This document shows, one piece after another, positions 36,855 to 49,999 of a DNA stretch of 64,000 bases. The stretch covers positions 319,338 to 383,337 of the forward strand of contig CAJJDO010000061.1 in the NCBI GenBank assembly GCA_905183005.1, read 5' to 3'. The notes under the pieces were generated by a model. The model saw nothing but the letters and a program-made list of their open reading frames with translations. It made no database searches and had not been told where the DNA came from. Source of the DNA: Paramecium pentaurelia. Its lineage: Eukaryota > Ciliophora > Oligohymenophorea > Peniculida > Parameciidae. The translations under genes were made by a program, and so were the position numbers. Within the stretch, counting starts at the first letter, position 1. Each line of letters opens with the position of its first letter.

Positions 36855-37956
36855 TATTAAATTTTAATATATGTTCAAATAATCTCGCACTTAACTATCA
36901 GAATATGTTGCGTATTAAGCATTATCATATTGCAATCAAATCTTATAATCTTATATTTTTCAATATAAAATAGTAATAAAACTACTTATTTTTTTTAATG
37001 ATATAAGCTAAACAAATGTTTAATGCAGTTTTAACTGAATTATTCATATAAAACCAGAACAAACTTGAATAATATTAATGTAATATTTTCAATAATACGT
37101 ATTAATTAAATTTAATATAACAATTTTAATTTTAATAATTTAAATTATTTGTATTTTTATAAAAAGGCTTTCTAAAAAGAAAATTTATGTGATTATATAC
37201 ATATTATACACTAAAGTTTAATTTATCATATTCTATTAATAAATTGAACTTAATATTCAAATTATATGACTAAATTACATTATTCATATTTATATTTATA
37301 TTTATATTCAAATTCATATTTCTTTTCAAATAAATATTAATCTAATAAATAATTTTGATTCTAAGATTTCCTAGGATTAAAACTTAGAATCTCAACAACA
37401 ATTAATTAAATTTTTACTTCAAATTATTTTTTGAGGATTAATAATAGAAATATAACATAATAACACTGTGGTTATTTAATAGTCTATCATATTTAAAGCA
37501 ATGAGAAAATAATATTTTAAACATTTTTGACTAAATTTATTTTCAAAAGGTATATCTTTTTTGTTTTAATTCTAAATAGGTTTATTTATAGTTAGATCCT
37601 GGAATTTATATAGAAATTACAAAAGAATCACCTCAGAAATTGATTATTTAAACTGAAGGGATTTTTTTATTAAGTCTTCAAATTACTATTTTTAAGACTA
37701 TTTTAACAAAATTTTCTAGTCTTACTCCTTATCGAAGTATAAATTAATCAACAAGATTTTTTTATTTGGTTTTATAAAAAATACTAATTTAAACTATTTC
37801 AAATTTATGATTTCTGATTCCTACAAGCATATTATATGTATTTTTCTTATATTGACGTAGTATTACAAGTTGTAATTCTAAGTGATTTTTTATCTATATT
37901 TATAAAATTTAGAATCGAATAATTTAATAATAATTAATTACAAATGATAAAAATGA
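36855..37956. other. 1.1-kb gene-free divergent region
   Basis: Unusually long for this window. Very AT-rich in all frames, with TGA in every frame at short intervals. It contains an imperfect hexamer run (TTATAT-like) near 37290 and the inverted repeat at 37357-37391. It must hold the promoters of the globin and LRR genes. I see no tRNA, rRNA or coding remnant. Confidence 0.5.
37357..37391. repeat. inverted repeat, 9-bp arms
   Basis: GATTCTAAG (37357-37365) and CTTAGAATC (37383-37391) are perfect reverse complements around a 17-nt loop. The only clear structure in the 1.1-kb spacer. Confidence 0.55.
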
Positions 37957-39648
37957 ATGATTTTTCTATTGCTGTATGTAGTATAGAATAATGAACAATC
38001 AATCTAAGTGATAAGAATCTTCACGCTCATTATTTGGATTAACAAGTTTGGTTTTTAAAAGCATGCAATTTATAAGAGTTGTTTTTAGATGATATTGAAA
38101 TAGACAAATAGGGCATAGATCATTAATTAATTAATGATGATTAAACTAATACTAATACAGTAGCTAGGCTTGATACAATCTTACAATTACATGGAAGTCA
38201 AGAAGGAAAAATATTAAGAATATTTGAAAAACTTGTAAGATGAATATTATAAATTGAATATACAAGACGAGTCAGGATCTAAGAATTATGATTATTCTGA
38301 TATCAGTAATATAAGTTAACTAGAATAAGGATTGTAAGACCCATTATATAAGGAGGAAGAAATAAATATAAAGATTGGGCATAGAATATTAGTTAGGAGA
38401 CCTATTGTATTTGAATTAATGTGATTATTCTGTATGTTTAGAAATAACACTTAAATTATTGAATGATTAATTAGAGTTATGGATATAATTAAATGTGCTT
38501 CAATTATAAATGAGATAGTGTTATAATAATTATGATTTATATTAATTTAATATTAATAATATGAAAAAGTAACCACCGCCTTCAAGTTAATAACCATAAT
38601 AAATATAATCAAGAATAATTCAGAAGGAAGTTTTTTGGGTCTATCAAGCTTAAAGTGTATAACAAAGTGCTTTTGAATAATATTTAACATTGAATTAAAA
38701 AGAGATCTATAATTTATAATAATAATAATAAATTGGATTCATGGAAAACATCTAATAAGTATCTAATTCAATCAATAATCATATTCATCCATGTTTATAA
38801 AACAATGCATAGGATCAATTTTTAAGATTTAATAGTATTAATGTTGATTGGTTAACGTTGAAACTGATTCATCTATTTATTAATAATAGTAATTTAATGG
38901 CAATAGATTTTAGACACAATAGATTTACAAATTAAGAATTAGATGTTGTATATTAAATTTTTGCATTTTAAAGAATTATAAAAGCATTTATTGAATATAA
39001 TAGTAATGTAAATATACTTAAATTATGTCCACTTTATAATTTAGAATTTATATATTTAAGAGGAAATGAGATTGAAAATAATATAATAGTTTAATTTATG
39101 GGCAATTTACATAATAGAGTAAGAGTTTTAGAATTAGGAGTAAATAAAATAAGTCAAGAAGGTGTAGATGCTATTGCTGAATATATGGGTAAACAGAATG
39201 CTTTGGAATATCTTGGATTAGCATAAAATTGTATTAAATCATTTTAAGATATAAAATTATTAACAAATTCATTTGGAAAGAATAGAATAACAACAGAAGA
39301 ATTTTCTAAGTATTTATTTATTTTAAAATTAGAATTTAAGAATTAGAATAATAACGTGAATTATAAATATAAAAGTTTTAGAAATAAAAAAAGAAATATA
39401 CTGAAGAAATGCTTATTTAAGTACCTCCTTATGTAAAAATTGATAATTTTAATTACACTTTACAAAATCCATAATTTAAATTACTTAATCTATCAGATAA
39501 TTAATTAGTGGAATAAGATAGAGATTAAATTGATAAATTCTTAAGTAGATTACTAGATACTTAATCTGTAGTATTGACAAATAATTTATTCGAACATTCA
39601 ACTAGAGCTAAATTAAGGAAGAAATATAAAAAATGTGTAGTAATTTGA
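37957..39648 (+). CDS. leucine-rich-repeat (RNI-type) protein
   Basis: About 525 residues. The C-terminal half has LRRs of the ribonuclease-inhibitor kind: LMAIDFRHNRFTNQELD, YNLEFIYLRGNEIENN, RVRVLELGVNKISQEGVDAI, ALEYLGLAQNCIKSF and FKLLNLSDNQL. The N-terminal 200 residues are polar and contain a run of glutamines encoded mostly by TAA near 38720. Introns: 37974-38008 (35 nt), one of 22 nt near 38200, one of 19-22 nt near 38337, one of 26 nt near 39355. The start and first two introns are the least certain part; another frame from the same ATG is open for 90 codons. Confidence 0.68.
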
Positions 39649-39677
39649 TTCAATAAACAAATGTATAAATATTTAAA

Positions 39678-40274
39678 TCACTAAATTTATAACAATTATT
39701 ATGAATAACAGCAAGAAGAGTTTAATATTGATAATTCTTTCTTATACTTCAAAGTTTAAATATCTTCAATCCATATTGCTATTATTATAGATAAGATTAA
39801 AATTCCAATAGTTAATTTTGTGATAATTGGATATAACTTAATAGTATAATTAAAAGTTAAAACTTAAGGTATATTGTTATCAAATTGTAAAAGCAAATAG
39901 ATTTCTAAGCTTAATATTATTGTTATTAAAATAATTGATATTACCTTTATAATAGTGCCACATTTCAAAGTCTAGAAATAATATATTTTGCATATAAAAA
40001 TACACATTAATAATGTAATTTCAGCAAAAGACAATGGCCAAATGAGATGTAAAAATTAACAGTCTTCACAATCTACATTGAAAGTTTCATATTAACCATC
40101 ATAATTTAAACATCTTTCTTTTCCATTGAATGAGATCGTACATATCTTAGGTGAATATATCTCATATATATTTGTGAAAAATAGTGTAAACTCAAATACA
40201 ATTGCAACACCCAACATTATCAATTATGAAATTAGTGATATTTTTACACTATAAGGAATATTTGCTTTCGTCAT
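39678..40274 (-). CDS. four-TM membrane protein, unknown
   Basis: Single exon, 198 residues. Four hydrophobic segments: LIMLGVAIVFEFTLFF (about 18-33), LIWPLSFAEITLLMCIFIC (80-98), IIKVISIILITIILSLEIYLLL (108-129) and LTIGILILSIIIIAIWI (155-171). The first extracytoplasmic loop has four cysteines (KICTISF, ERCLNY, VDCEDC), a tetraspanin-like or claudin-like layout, though no family signature such as CCG is present. It is convergent with the LRR gene, 29 bp between stops. Confidence 0.7.
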
Positions 40275-40829
40275 TTAACTATATTCTTAATTCATTTTAA
40301 TACACTATATTTATTTTATTAATTCCTAGATCACAGATAAGTCATATATTTATATCAATTTAATCAGTTTCTTCATCTAATTTGAAATGTAATAAATCAA
40401 ATAGAATATGAATATCAATCTCAGCATCTAAATTAAAATGAATCTTAAAAGTATTAATTAGATAGAATATATAGTAATTTATATTGATGTGATTGTTTGA
40501 ATACCTATGATAGATTCAAACTTTAAATTAGAAATCATATTTATTATAGATCTAAGAAGAAGTATAAATTAATAAGAAAACCATAATTGATTTAATTTAA
40601 ATCAATTACGATTTCTAGAAGCATAGAAATTCGGAATTTCAATATATCCTAAATATTTATACATTCATATATAGCATTATAAAGTTGAAACAAATATAAA
40701 TTTGATTAGTAATATTATTCAAGTAGTAATAATAGATATTAAAGATATGATTTATCAAATGAATATATAATATTGATGTAATATAATGAAATATTATTAA
40801 AAATATAATTAATAATAAAATAAGAAAAA
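40275..40829. other. AT-rich divergent intergenic region
   Basis: About 555 bp between two start codons; promoters of the tetraspan and MMTAG2-like genes. No gene or structured element noticed. Confidence 0.5.
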
Positions 40830-41493
40830 ATGCATTAAAATAATGCTGATCTAATTAGACCTGGATGTAGAGGAGGACATGATTAATTCAATTGGGAATC
40901 TTTAAGAACAATGAAATATCATGATCGTGAATAATATTTAGGATAAACAACAATTATTGGTTATTTGGATAAGGGTGGAAAGTGGAGAAAGAAAGATTGG
41001 TACATTAAACCAGAAGATCGTAATGAATTGGATTTTAAATGTATATGAATATATTTATATTATAGAATTGGATGATGAATTTAAAAGAGCCAAAGAAGAA
41101 GATGAAAGAAGAATAAGAATAGCATTAGGATTGGAATAACCAGAAGATTAAAAATAAATGCAAGTAAAATTGACCAAAGAGGAAATGACTTAATTAACAA
41201 AAAAGTCAAAAATTGATTTTGATGATGAATTAAATAATGAGAAGAAAGGATTAGGAAATGGTCCAATGTAAAAATAGACTAAGAATACAGAAGCATAATA
41301 TTTATTAGAAGCTTATGGTCATTAAGATTAATACTAAGTTTAAGTAAAGAAAGAGGAAGATGGATGTATTGAAAAGAAGATTAAGAAAGAAAAAAAGAAG
41401 AAAGAAAAGAAAGAGAAGAAAAATAAGGAAGAAAAAAAGCATAAAAAACATAAGGATAGTGAAGATAAAAAAGAGAGGAAAAAAAAGAAATGA
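40830..41493 (+). CDS. MMTAG2-like (C1orf35) nucleolar/nuclear basic protein
   Basis: About 212 residues. The N-terminus RPGCRGGHDQFNWESLR...REQYLGQT...GKWRKKDWYIK matches the conserved domain of multiple myeloma tumour-associated protein 2 (GG-x-RGG-x3-F-x-W and YLGHS), a nuclear protein of unclear function kept across eukaryotes. A 25-nt intron follows. The last 60 residues are almost all Lys and Glu (KKEKKEKKNKEEKK), as in the human protein. Domain identity is good; the function of the family is not known. Confidence 0.83.
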
Positions 41494-41699
41494 AAATTAT
41501 ATACACTAATATATTTTAATTAAGTAATTAGTTGTTTTAATATAAGTCTTTGATAAAGAATGTTTATTAATTTTAAGTAATACTCAGAAACCATTTATTA
41601 CTTAAACTTAATTCTGTTGATTACAAACTTTTTAGAATTTGTAGGATATTTATCTAAATTTTTTATTCAAATTTTTATTATATCATATGATGTTTTTTA

Positions 41700-42960
41700 T
41701 ACTATAACTCATCGGAACAATCTTTGCATTTAGTGAACTCAATTATTAATCATCCTCAAAGTACCATTTATAAAAATTACATTATTTTCAAATAAAATAA
41801 TGATATTGCTTATTCCTAAATAGAGAAAGGGAATAATCATTAATATATTTCTTAGAAAATGCAGACTTTATTCAATAATAAGATGTTATTGTTGCATGAT
41901 ATTTATTGTTCAGCCAATAGCAAATTTACATAAACCAGAATTCTTATAAATTCAAATTATTTTTACTATTATTAATGAATACAACTAATTATTTACAATA
42001 CTATTATGTAAAATTTATTTAGGAATTAAACTAGTATTTTTATATACACTCTTTAAGAAAAATTGAATCAATCTACAATTAATTTTGCAAAGAGACAATA
42101 TTAATCAATATTGTACGTCTATAACATATTAAATAAAAAAGGGAAATCACTTAATTAGAGAAATACATCAGATTAATCTAATATTCTTTTTCTATATAAT
42201 GAATTATTAGCATTTACTTATTTAGTTATAGAAAATAAATTTCATATTATTATTGATCTACATAAAAAAATTAACTATATAAATAAGAAGATTTTATGTA
42301 ATCTTTTTAATAGACTATTTTCAGTGAAATATTTCTATGATTGATTAGCTATTTTTAATGATTTTAATTTATCTCTCAATATCCTCTACTAATATAATGT
42401 AACAAGATCTACTTCTGCAAAATTACTTATTGAATTTATCAATTATCAATCATATCATTTAGCTTAAAAAATCAGAATGAAATATTTATATAACAATTAA
42501 GATGATTATGTATTTACTATTTTCACAAATAAAGAAATTAGTTATCATAAATTTTAAGTTTTAAAATAAATTTTCAAAGATCACATTCTTTATATGAAAT
42601 TGGAGGATGAATATTTTTAAATAGAAGATGTAAATTTTAATAATTAAATTTAAATTCTACTTAAACACAATTAAACAAATTAATTAGCAACAGATTATTA
42701 TAGTTAATGTTTAATAAGTTTATAAAGAAAACTAATTAAAAATATTCTTTATTTTTAATAGAAAATTGTTAGGAGGAATGTCATATTTTAGATGTTGAAA
42801 AATCTTAATGTTAAAAAAAAAAAATAAGTGTATACTATACTACCTATAGAAGAATCTGAATCTTCAGTATCAAATTTTTCTGGCTTTTTGTTTTTTTTAT
42901 TTTGTACAATTTGTTGTAGTGGATGTTGTAGAAAATAATAATAAACTAAAGTCTTGTTAA
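41700..42960 (+). CDS. probable gene, exon structure unresolved; C-terminal TM anchor
   Basis: Between 41494 and 43131 plus-strand frames stay open for long stretches with natural amino-acid content, but I could not join them with normal introns. The best segment, 42355-42930, gives about 190 residues with a Lys-rich helix and, near the end, a single hydrophobic segment followed by CCSGCCRK, resembling a palmitoylated or tail-anchored end. Upstream exons around 41720-42190 are less certain. The coordinates given are approximate and mark the likely coding span only. A decayed gene is the alternative. Confidence 0.4.
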
Positions 42961-43131
42961 ATTTCATGATCTTATAATAACATATTTATTATTATATTCA
43001 CAATTATTATTTAATCTCTAGAAGTATTAATAAGATATGTTCTTCATTTTATTTTGTAATAATTAATATTTCAACAAGATAAATATTTCTTATTATTAAT
43101 GGGATCATAGTGTTGTGTATAAGAGCGAAGC

Positions 43132-44071
43132 ATGAATAGAGCATCAATAGCTTCTAAGGCAATTCAAGATGAGTTAGAATACATGAAAGAATTAACCTTC
43201 TGTCAGTAAAGAAGACAAATCTTAGTATATGAAGATAAACCTATATGTTATTTTCTAAGCAAAATTGAATTATAGAATGATACCATTGCGACTGCTTATT
43301 CATTGAATGAGAGGGGAACTGCAAATGAATTTGATTAATATCAACAAATATAAGATGAAATTGTTAAGGAAATACAAGATAAATGTGATTATGGTATAAC
43401 TCCTATTGATGATTGGATTATTTTAAGTGATAATGTCAATTCAAAATCCATGTTGAAATTATTTATTAAATAAATTGAAGTTGATAATTAAACAAAAGTT
43501 AATGCAACAAGATGTGAATTTATTGTTCCTGGAAAGCCTTAAAATTTTATTGAATTTATGAGTAGTTTTCAAAAATAAAAAGAATTAGATTCTCGAATTG
43601 ATGCTTTTTATCCTATAAAAAAGAATGAAGAAAATAAAGAATCAGTTATTTACTTAAGTTATAAACCAATATTAATGACTTCTGCAAGAGAATTCATATA
43701 TTATAAGAAAACGAAACAAATTGACACAAATGTTTTTATATAATGTTTATTAAATAGGTTTGGTGTGACGTTAGTAAATCTGTTACAGATTCCCAATATC
43801 CAATAAGAAATAAAGTAAGAGGTGAAATTTTGCTTAGTGGCTATTTGATTTAACCACTCTCAAATTTAATAAATAATGATTACATTAAAAATAGGTATAT
43901 ATATTTATTAAGAAATAAAGATTCAAAAATAAAAATTTTGATGATTATTCCTTTGTTAGAATGTACTCTTTATGTGATTTCAAATTATCAATTCCTCTTT
44001 ACATGGCCAAAGGATAAGTTAAATAGGAAATGATTAAATATATTGATTTAGTATATGAAAAATTATAATGA
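43132..44071 (+). CDS. START-domain lipid-binding protein
   Basis: About 295 residues, soluble. The C-terminal half carries the START pattern: VWCDVSKSVTDSQYP, KVRGEILLSGYLIQPL and RFKNKNFDDYSFVRM, with the W-x-D-x3-S and R-G-E-x5-G-Y features of StAR/PCTP-type lipid carriers. The N-terminal half (AIQDELEYMKELTFC, IDDWIILSDN) is the usual START entry region. Introns: 43732-43757 and 43895-43920. Such proteins carry sterols, phospholipids or ceramide between membranes; the ligand is not inferable. Ends TAA-TGA. Confidence 0.8.
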
Positions 44072-44132
44072 GAAATAAAGATTATTATTATTTAAAATAT
44101 ATAGTAATTTTATTCTTTTGATATATAAAAGT

Positions 44133-44972
44133 TCATTACTTCTCATCATAAAAATCTAATCTTTCTAAATCTGTAGTTAACATATTATGAAACTTATTAA
44201 ATTCTGCCTATATGTATCCCATTTATTTACTAGTTTAATGAATTTGTATTCTCTCATCTTATTTCACATGTGTTTAATAATTTGATGCAACTGAACATAT
44301 TTCTTTGATCTCCTATAAATATTACGAATTATGATTAGGTTTGATATGGATAGTTCTAGTCTTTGGAGGAGGAGAAGAAGATGAATTTTATTATGAATTA
44401 TTACAAGAATGTTAACTTTTTTCTTTTCTTTTTTAAGGTGCTATTGGAGTAGATATTAATTATTTGAACTTCATTTATACAGGATTATCAGCTACAATCC
44501 CTATTTTTTGATAATACTTTTTGAATCTATCATAATTAGGATCTGCAAGTTGAGTATTAGTATTTATTTTTATTGGAGATACAGATGAATGATTACTAGG
44601 AGCAGTAGTGATTTCACGAAGTCGAAATTCAATTGATTATCTTCGAGTGAGAAATTAAAACTTATGATGTTCTTTTGTTGCTAAAGGAGGTTAAAAGATT
44701 TGACTATGTTTTGAGATACTTTTTCTTGATTTTTCAATCAAAGATTTATAGTTGTTGGACATTATAGCCCATTTTTCTTCTGTTATTTCATCCAATTTTA
44801 TAATTGGGTCTATGACAACCTTTTAAAATGTTTTTTAAAACTATAATTTCTTCTTCTTAGGTTGTTGATTAAATTCTACATCATGTAAAGGTGTCTAGAC
44901 TTCTTCTGCACTTTTTCTTCTTACCATATACTTGATTACACTTGGACTTTAATCTGCTTTTATATTCTCCAT
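44133..44972 (-). CDS. hypothetical basic, Ser/Gln-rich protein
   Basis: Single exon, 279 codons, ending TAA-TGA. No known domain. Basic start (YMVRRKSAEEV, then QPKKKKLQF) could be a nuclear signal; the middle has short Ser/Pro runs (NSSSSPPPKTR near residue 200); the C-terminal 60 residues are a Gln-rich amphipathic helix. An in-frame upstream ATG near 45015 is also possible. It is divergent from the importin gene. The long clean frame supports a real gene. Confidence 0.65.
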
Positions 44973-45072
44973 TTTCTTCTAAATTAATTTCAACTTCTTA
45001 AACTAAATGATAAACATAATTATTTACATATTCTTATTTAACCTTTGTATTCTACTCCATTAAATTTATTAA

Positions 45073-46126
45073 ATGGAATAAATTCTAATTCTAATAAAAT
45101 AACTTTACAATGAAAATGAGGAAATAAGAAAGTTTTCTGAAGAAGAACTGAATAATATATTTAATGATTTTGAGAAAATTAAGATTGGATTTGAATGCTT
45201 ATGTAATTAAAATATTGAGAAATCACTTAGAGTATAATTTTTTATATATTTGAAACATTACCTTTAATAAAATTACAGAACCATATTAATCAATCATAAG
45301 GATGATATTCTTAATATTTTACTATTTTACTTAAATAAAGTGGATTAGTAAATAATTCCATTATTATGTAAGTTAATAAATTTTATGATTTTAAATACAC
45401 CTGACTCTACATAAATTATAATATGTATAATGGATAAACTACTATTAGATATTTCTTATATTTAATTAATTACTGAGATGATGAGCAATCAAATTGTTAA
45501 AATAAAATTAAAATTATCAGGATATAAATATAATTTTAGTAAGATTTATTAATTCTTTAACATCAATGATTATAACATTATTGATTTAATACTCAATTTT
45601 TATATATCTCTTACTAATTCTTTAATTTATTTATTAGAAGATAACGATTATATAACTATTATAAATTAATATTGTTCATTTATTTCAAATAATCCATAAT
45701 AATCAAATATACTTGGAAAGTTTTCCAAAATTATCATACGATTAATCCAAAAAAAACTACCCCCAGAACATATTCAATAATAATTATTTTCTATTATTAC
45801 ACATAATTATTTAGACAATTAATATCATTTAGATAGAATCACTGCTTACAGACTTTTAAAAATTCTAAATCAAATACAAACATCTTAAAAGATTAATTAT
45901 CAAAAATAAAGAGAATTATTAATATTTATTGTCATTAATATAATTTATTTAGATCTACATTCATATTAATATTTATATTTAAATTTTGATGATGAGAATG
46001 AAAATGATTATTATTTACTTAAAATTAGAAATTTTGGTATTGATATGCTATTGACTATTTTAAAATTGGATTAATAAAATAAAATATTCCAAGAAATTTT
46101 ACTTATTTCTGATTAAGTTGTACCTT
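45073..46126 (+). CDS. importin-beta/exportin-like HEAT-repeat protein, 5' part (copy ended by N)
   Basis: The ATG at 45073 gives MEQILILIKQLYNENEEIRK, the beginning of an importin-beta N-terminal domain, followed by KSLRVQFFIYLKHYLQQNY and further paired helices of HEAT type. These are nuclear transport receptors. The frame is open to 46126, where an N and unrelated sequence break it. Bases 45095-46126 recur exactly at 46177-47208, where the gene continues. So this block holds the true 5' end and the second block the true 3' end. Confidence 0.72.
45095..46126 (+). repeat. 1032-bp exact direct repeat, copy 1
   Basis: Identical by eye to 46177-47208 (offset 1082). It ends at the N at 46127. 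The lack of any difference points to an assembly artefact rather than an old duplication. Confidence 0.85.
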
Positions 46127-46176
46127 NTAAGAATAAAACCATATTATATTTAATAAAATATATTACTAATTGAGAG
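46127..46176. other. single N and 49-bp unmatched junction
   Basis: One ambiguous base followed by 49 bp found neither before copy 1 nor after copy 2. Likely the ragged start of the second contig. Confidence 0.7.
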
Positions 46177-47208
46177 TAAAATAACTTTACAATGAAAATG
46201 AGGAAATAAGAAAGTTTTCTGAAGAAGAACTGAATAATATATTTAATGATTTTGAGAAAATTAAGATTGGATTTGAATGCTTATGTAATTAAAATATTGA
46301 GAAATCACTTAGAGTATAATTTTTTATATATTTGAAACATTACCTTTAATAAAATTACAGAACCATATTAATCAATCATAAGGATGATATTCTTAATATT
46401 TTACTATTTTACTTAAATAAAGTGGATTAGTAAATAATTCCATTATTATGTAAGTTAATAAATTTTATGATTTTAAATACACCTGACTCTACATAAATTA
46501 TAATATGTATAATGGATAAACTACTATTAGATATTTCTTATATTTAATTAATTACTGAGATGATGAGCAATCAAATTGTTAAAATAAAATTAAAATTATC
46601 AGGATATAAATATAATTTTAGTAAGATTTATTAATTCTTTAACATCAATGATTATAACATTATTGATTTAATACTCAATTTTTATATATCTCTTACTAAT
46701 TCTTTAATTTATTTATTAGAAGATAACGATTATATAACTATTATAAATTAATATTGTTCATTTATTTCAAATAATCCATAATAATCAAATATACTTGGAA
46801 AGTTTTCCAAAATTATCATACGATTAATCCAAAAAAAACTACCCCCAGAACATATTCAATAATAATTATTTTCTATTATTACACATAATTATTTAGACAA
46901 TTAATATCATTTAGATAGAATCACTGCTTACAGACTTTTAAAAATTCTAAATCAAATACAAACATCTTAAAAGATTAATTATCAAAAATAAAGAGAATTA
47001 TTAATATTTATTGTCATTAATATAATTTATTTAGATCTACATTCATATTAATATTTATATTTAAATTTTGATGATGAGAATGAAAATGATTATTATTTAC
47101 TTAAAATTAGAAATTTTGGTATTGATATGCTATTGACTATTTTAAAATTGGATTAATAAAATAAAATATTCCAAGAAATTTTACTTATTTCTGATTAAGT
47201 TGTACCTT
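46177..47208 (+). repeat. 1032-bp exact direct repeat, copy 2
   Basis: Matches 45095-46126. Unlike copy 1 it runs on into the rest of the gene. Confidence 0.85.
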
Positions 47209-48724
47209 TTCATAAAAATGAAGAAAGTATTTGTATTAAAAAAGAGGCTCATTATTATATTATATCAAACTTATTTTATAAAATACCTATTCATCAAATA
47301 GATTAACTTTTTTTACAAGAATTACTTTAATGTCTCAAACAAACAAATAATATTTATATACCTATAAAGATTTAAGTATTGATTCTCTTAAAAAGATTCC
47401 TCCTAAAATAAATCATATAAAATTAATCTTAAATTGATTATTTATTATCAATCCTTAAATAATAATTATAAATTATAGCTTAAATTAATAATCCAAATTT
47501 ATTATGTGCTATGATAGATTTATTAGTTTGTTTACAATTGTTTTATCCTTAAAAAAACTGTTTGAATAAATAAATATATTTAGATTTAAAATTATACTAT
47601 TCCTTACAGAATAAAATAATTTTTAAATAATCTATTATTAAATGTATGGTTGAATTAGAATAACTGCATTTAGGAGATAATTCTATCATTTTAATTGTCT
47701 AATAAGAATTATTAAAAGCTCAATAAGAATAAAATTTCTAAAAATATTAATTAAGTAAATTTTTTAATTATCATAATTTAGAAATGTTAATAGATGTAAT
47801 GAGTTTTATTGTTGAAAAATAGTATACATATTAAATAACACTTTATTTAAATATTATTTACACATTGGTTCATAGTTCTCTTTAATAATTGAAACATTAA
47901 TAAGCTAGTCTAAATTTATTAAATTTATTTTTGAAAAAGTTATTAATTCAGTAAGAAATTAAATCAAATGATCATGAAATATCAATAAGAATGATTTAAA
48001 TATTATTTATAGATTGTTTGGAAGAAGACCCAGATCTTTTTGAGAACATTGTATAAACATATTATCTAATTCTATTACATGATGTAGCTGATTTGAATAT
48101 AGCTCTTCAATTTATAACTAAATATGTAAAAAATTTAAAGAATTAAAATTTCTTGTCTTTATTTTGTTTATTTTTGTTTAGATTAAAAAAAGGATTATTC
48201 CAATAAGAAATTTAATAACTTTATAAACAATTATATGAAGATATGTAATATATTATAATAATTAAGTGAATAAGATGATGGAAGAACAAGTAATGAACTT
48301 TTATGTGGATTGTCTATTTTAGATATAAATTAATATGAAATTAAAGAAATAATGCTTAATTAATAAGGTAAATTTACATATAATTTTAGATGTCTTATAT
48401 ATAATGACAAATAAAGCAATCTAATTTATAAATTATAAAAATAAGTTTTATATAAATTACTTAATTAATTTTTATCAATCAATGATTGCTAAAAAGCATT
48501 TAATTTTTGATATGGAGTAGTTATCTTTGAATAATAGTTTTTTAGTAAAATTACATGAATTTATCACTTAATTAGTAATTAAATAAGAAGATACATAATA
48601 TTCAATAATAAATCAAATATAAAAAATATTTGAAATATATTACTTAACCAAATTATTTATTAGTGATTAAATTATTAAAAAATGTATAGATTTAAAATAT
48701 ATATAGTTTAAATATCAATAATGA
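46177..48724 (+). CDS. importin-beta/exportin-like HEAT-repeat protein, body and 3' end
   Basis: This continues the gene begun at 45073. It repeats the first third exactly and then adds about 490 residues of HEAT-like helices (IDYLLSILKQQLQIIAQINN; IALQFITKYVKNLK), with introns of 22 nt near 48250 and 22 nt near 48368 and an end at TAA-TGA. With the duplicate removed, the protein would be about 840 residues, typical of importin-13/exportin-like karyopherins. The cargo cannot be inferred. No start codon lies at the beginning of this block. Confidence 0.7.
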
Positions 48725-48877
48725 TTCAATATTAGGATGATCTAAATTTAAATGAATTAAAATTATCATGATATTTTATTATTTAAAATTAAATAATCAT
48801 AAAAAAAATGATTTATAATTATTATTATTAAAATTTAAAATTAGTATTATTAATATGATGTTACAAATATATAAAAT

Positions 48878-49919
48878 TCAATATGATTATTAATTTAAGT
48901 ATTCTATGTAAGAATCTGGTCCTAAAATTTAGATGATATCTAATTTCAATCTCTCTAAAGCAAATACTTATTCCCTAATTTTATCATAAGCCAAACCAAA
49001 ATTTTTTGTTGCTCTCAATTTAAATAAATGAATACATTTCTAAATCAATTGTTCCTTATTTAAAATAATCTCTATAATTTAGACATGGATTATGTTAAAG
49101 TAGAGGTTGAATGAACATGTCAGTTCCTTTTTTAGCAGATTCCATCAATTTTTTAACTTCAATAGGAATAGAAGTCTCAATTAATAGATTTATGAGTTCA
49201 GTACAAACACTCCATCTTCTTTGTGATGTTGCACCATATTATTCATGTAATTATTGAATAGCAGGTATACCATTAAGTTATGTAATTGATCTATGATAGT
49301 CTTCAATAAAGGTTTCAAGCTATTTATAAATATGATTTTTTAAATACTTAAATATTTTTAATTTTATTTTATTAAACAATGCATTCTAATTATTATAATT
49401 GTTCTGTTAATTCTTTGACCTTATTTTCCAATAATTCTATATATATCTTTTTCCTCTTTCTGGAATTTCTAGCAGATTCCCTATTTTTAGCTAGTCTATT
49501 CTTTCCATCTGATGAGTCACTATCAACAATCACTTTTTGACGACTATCAAAATAATAAATATTTACGTTTGTTTAGGTTTGCCTACAGCAGTGGGTTTAT
49601 CTATTAATTATTAAATTTTGTTAAGGTATATGCTTTTAGATTGATTGGCTTAAAAAACTTCTTTATTTTTTTTCAAGAGATCTTCCTCTTAGATTTTTTT
49701 ATATTTCTACAATAATTGTCCACCAACCAATGCCTTTGATCGCTCAGGCATTATAGGCTATTATTACAATATCTATTCTTCCATAATATTACAATCATTT
49801 TCAAACATCCAATCTTATTCAGCTCTATAATCTTCATCAACATCTACAATAGAGACATTATTTTGATTTAAAATATTCAAGAAAGAATCTGATGGAACAA
49901 TCTAAAATGGGTTACTCAT
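48878..49919 (-). CDS. bZIP transcription factor
   Basis: The basic region AKNRESARNSRKRKK (N-x3-A-x3-R type) is followed by a short zipper (ELLENKVKELTEQLQQLE). This lies near residue 140; a 120-residue polar N-terminus (MSNPFQIVPSDSFLNIL) may be the activation region. The C-terminal 130 residues are helical (RRWSVCTELINLLIETSIP) and not part of the usual zipper. Introns of 23, 28 and 22 nt. Such proteins bind short palindromes as dimers; its targets cannot be inferred. The stop is at 48878, just past the importin gene. Confidence 0.85.
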
Positions 49920-49999
49920 ATATTTATAATTAAAATAATATATTTCATAGTATTTATCTTTTAAAAACAAATTATAATGAAAATCAATAAGAATGAATG

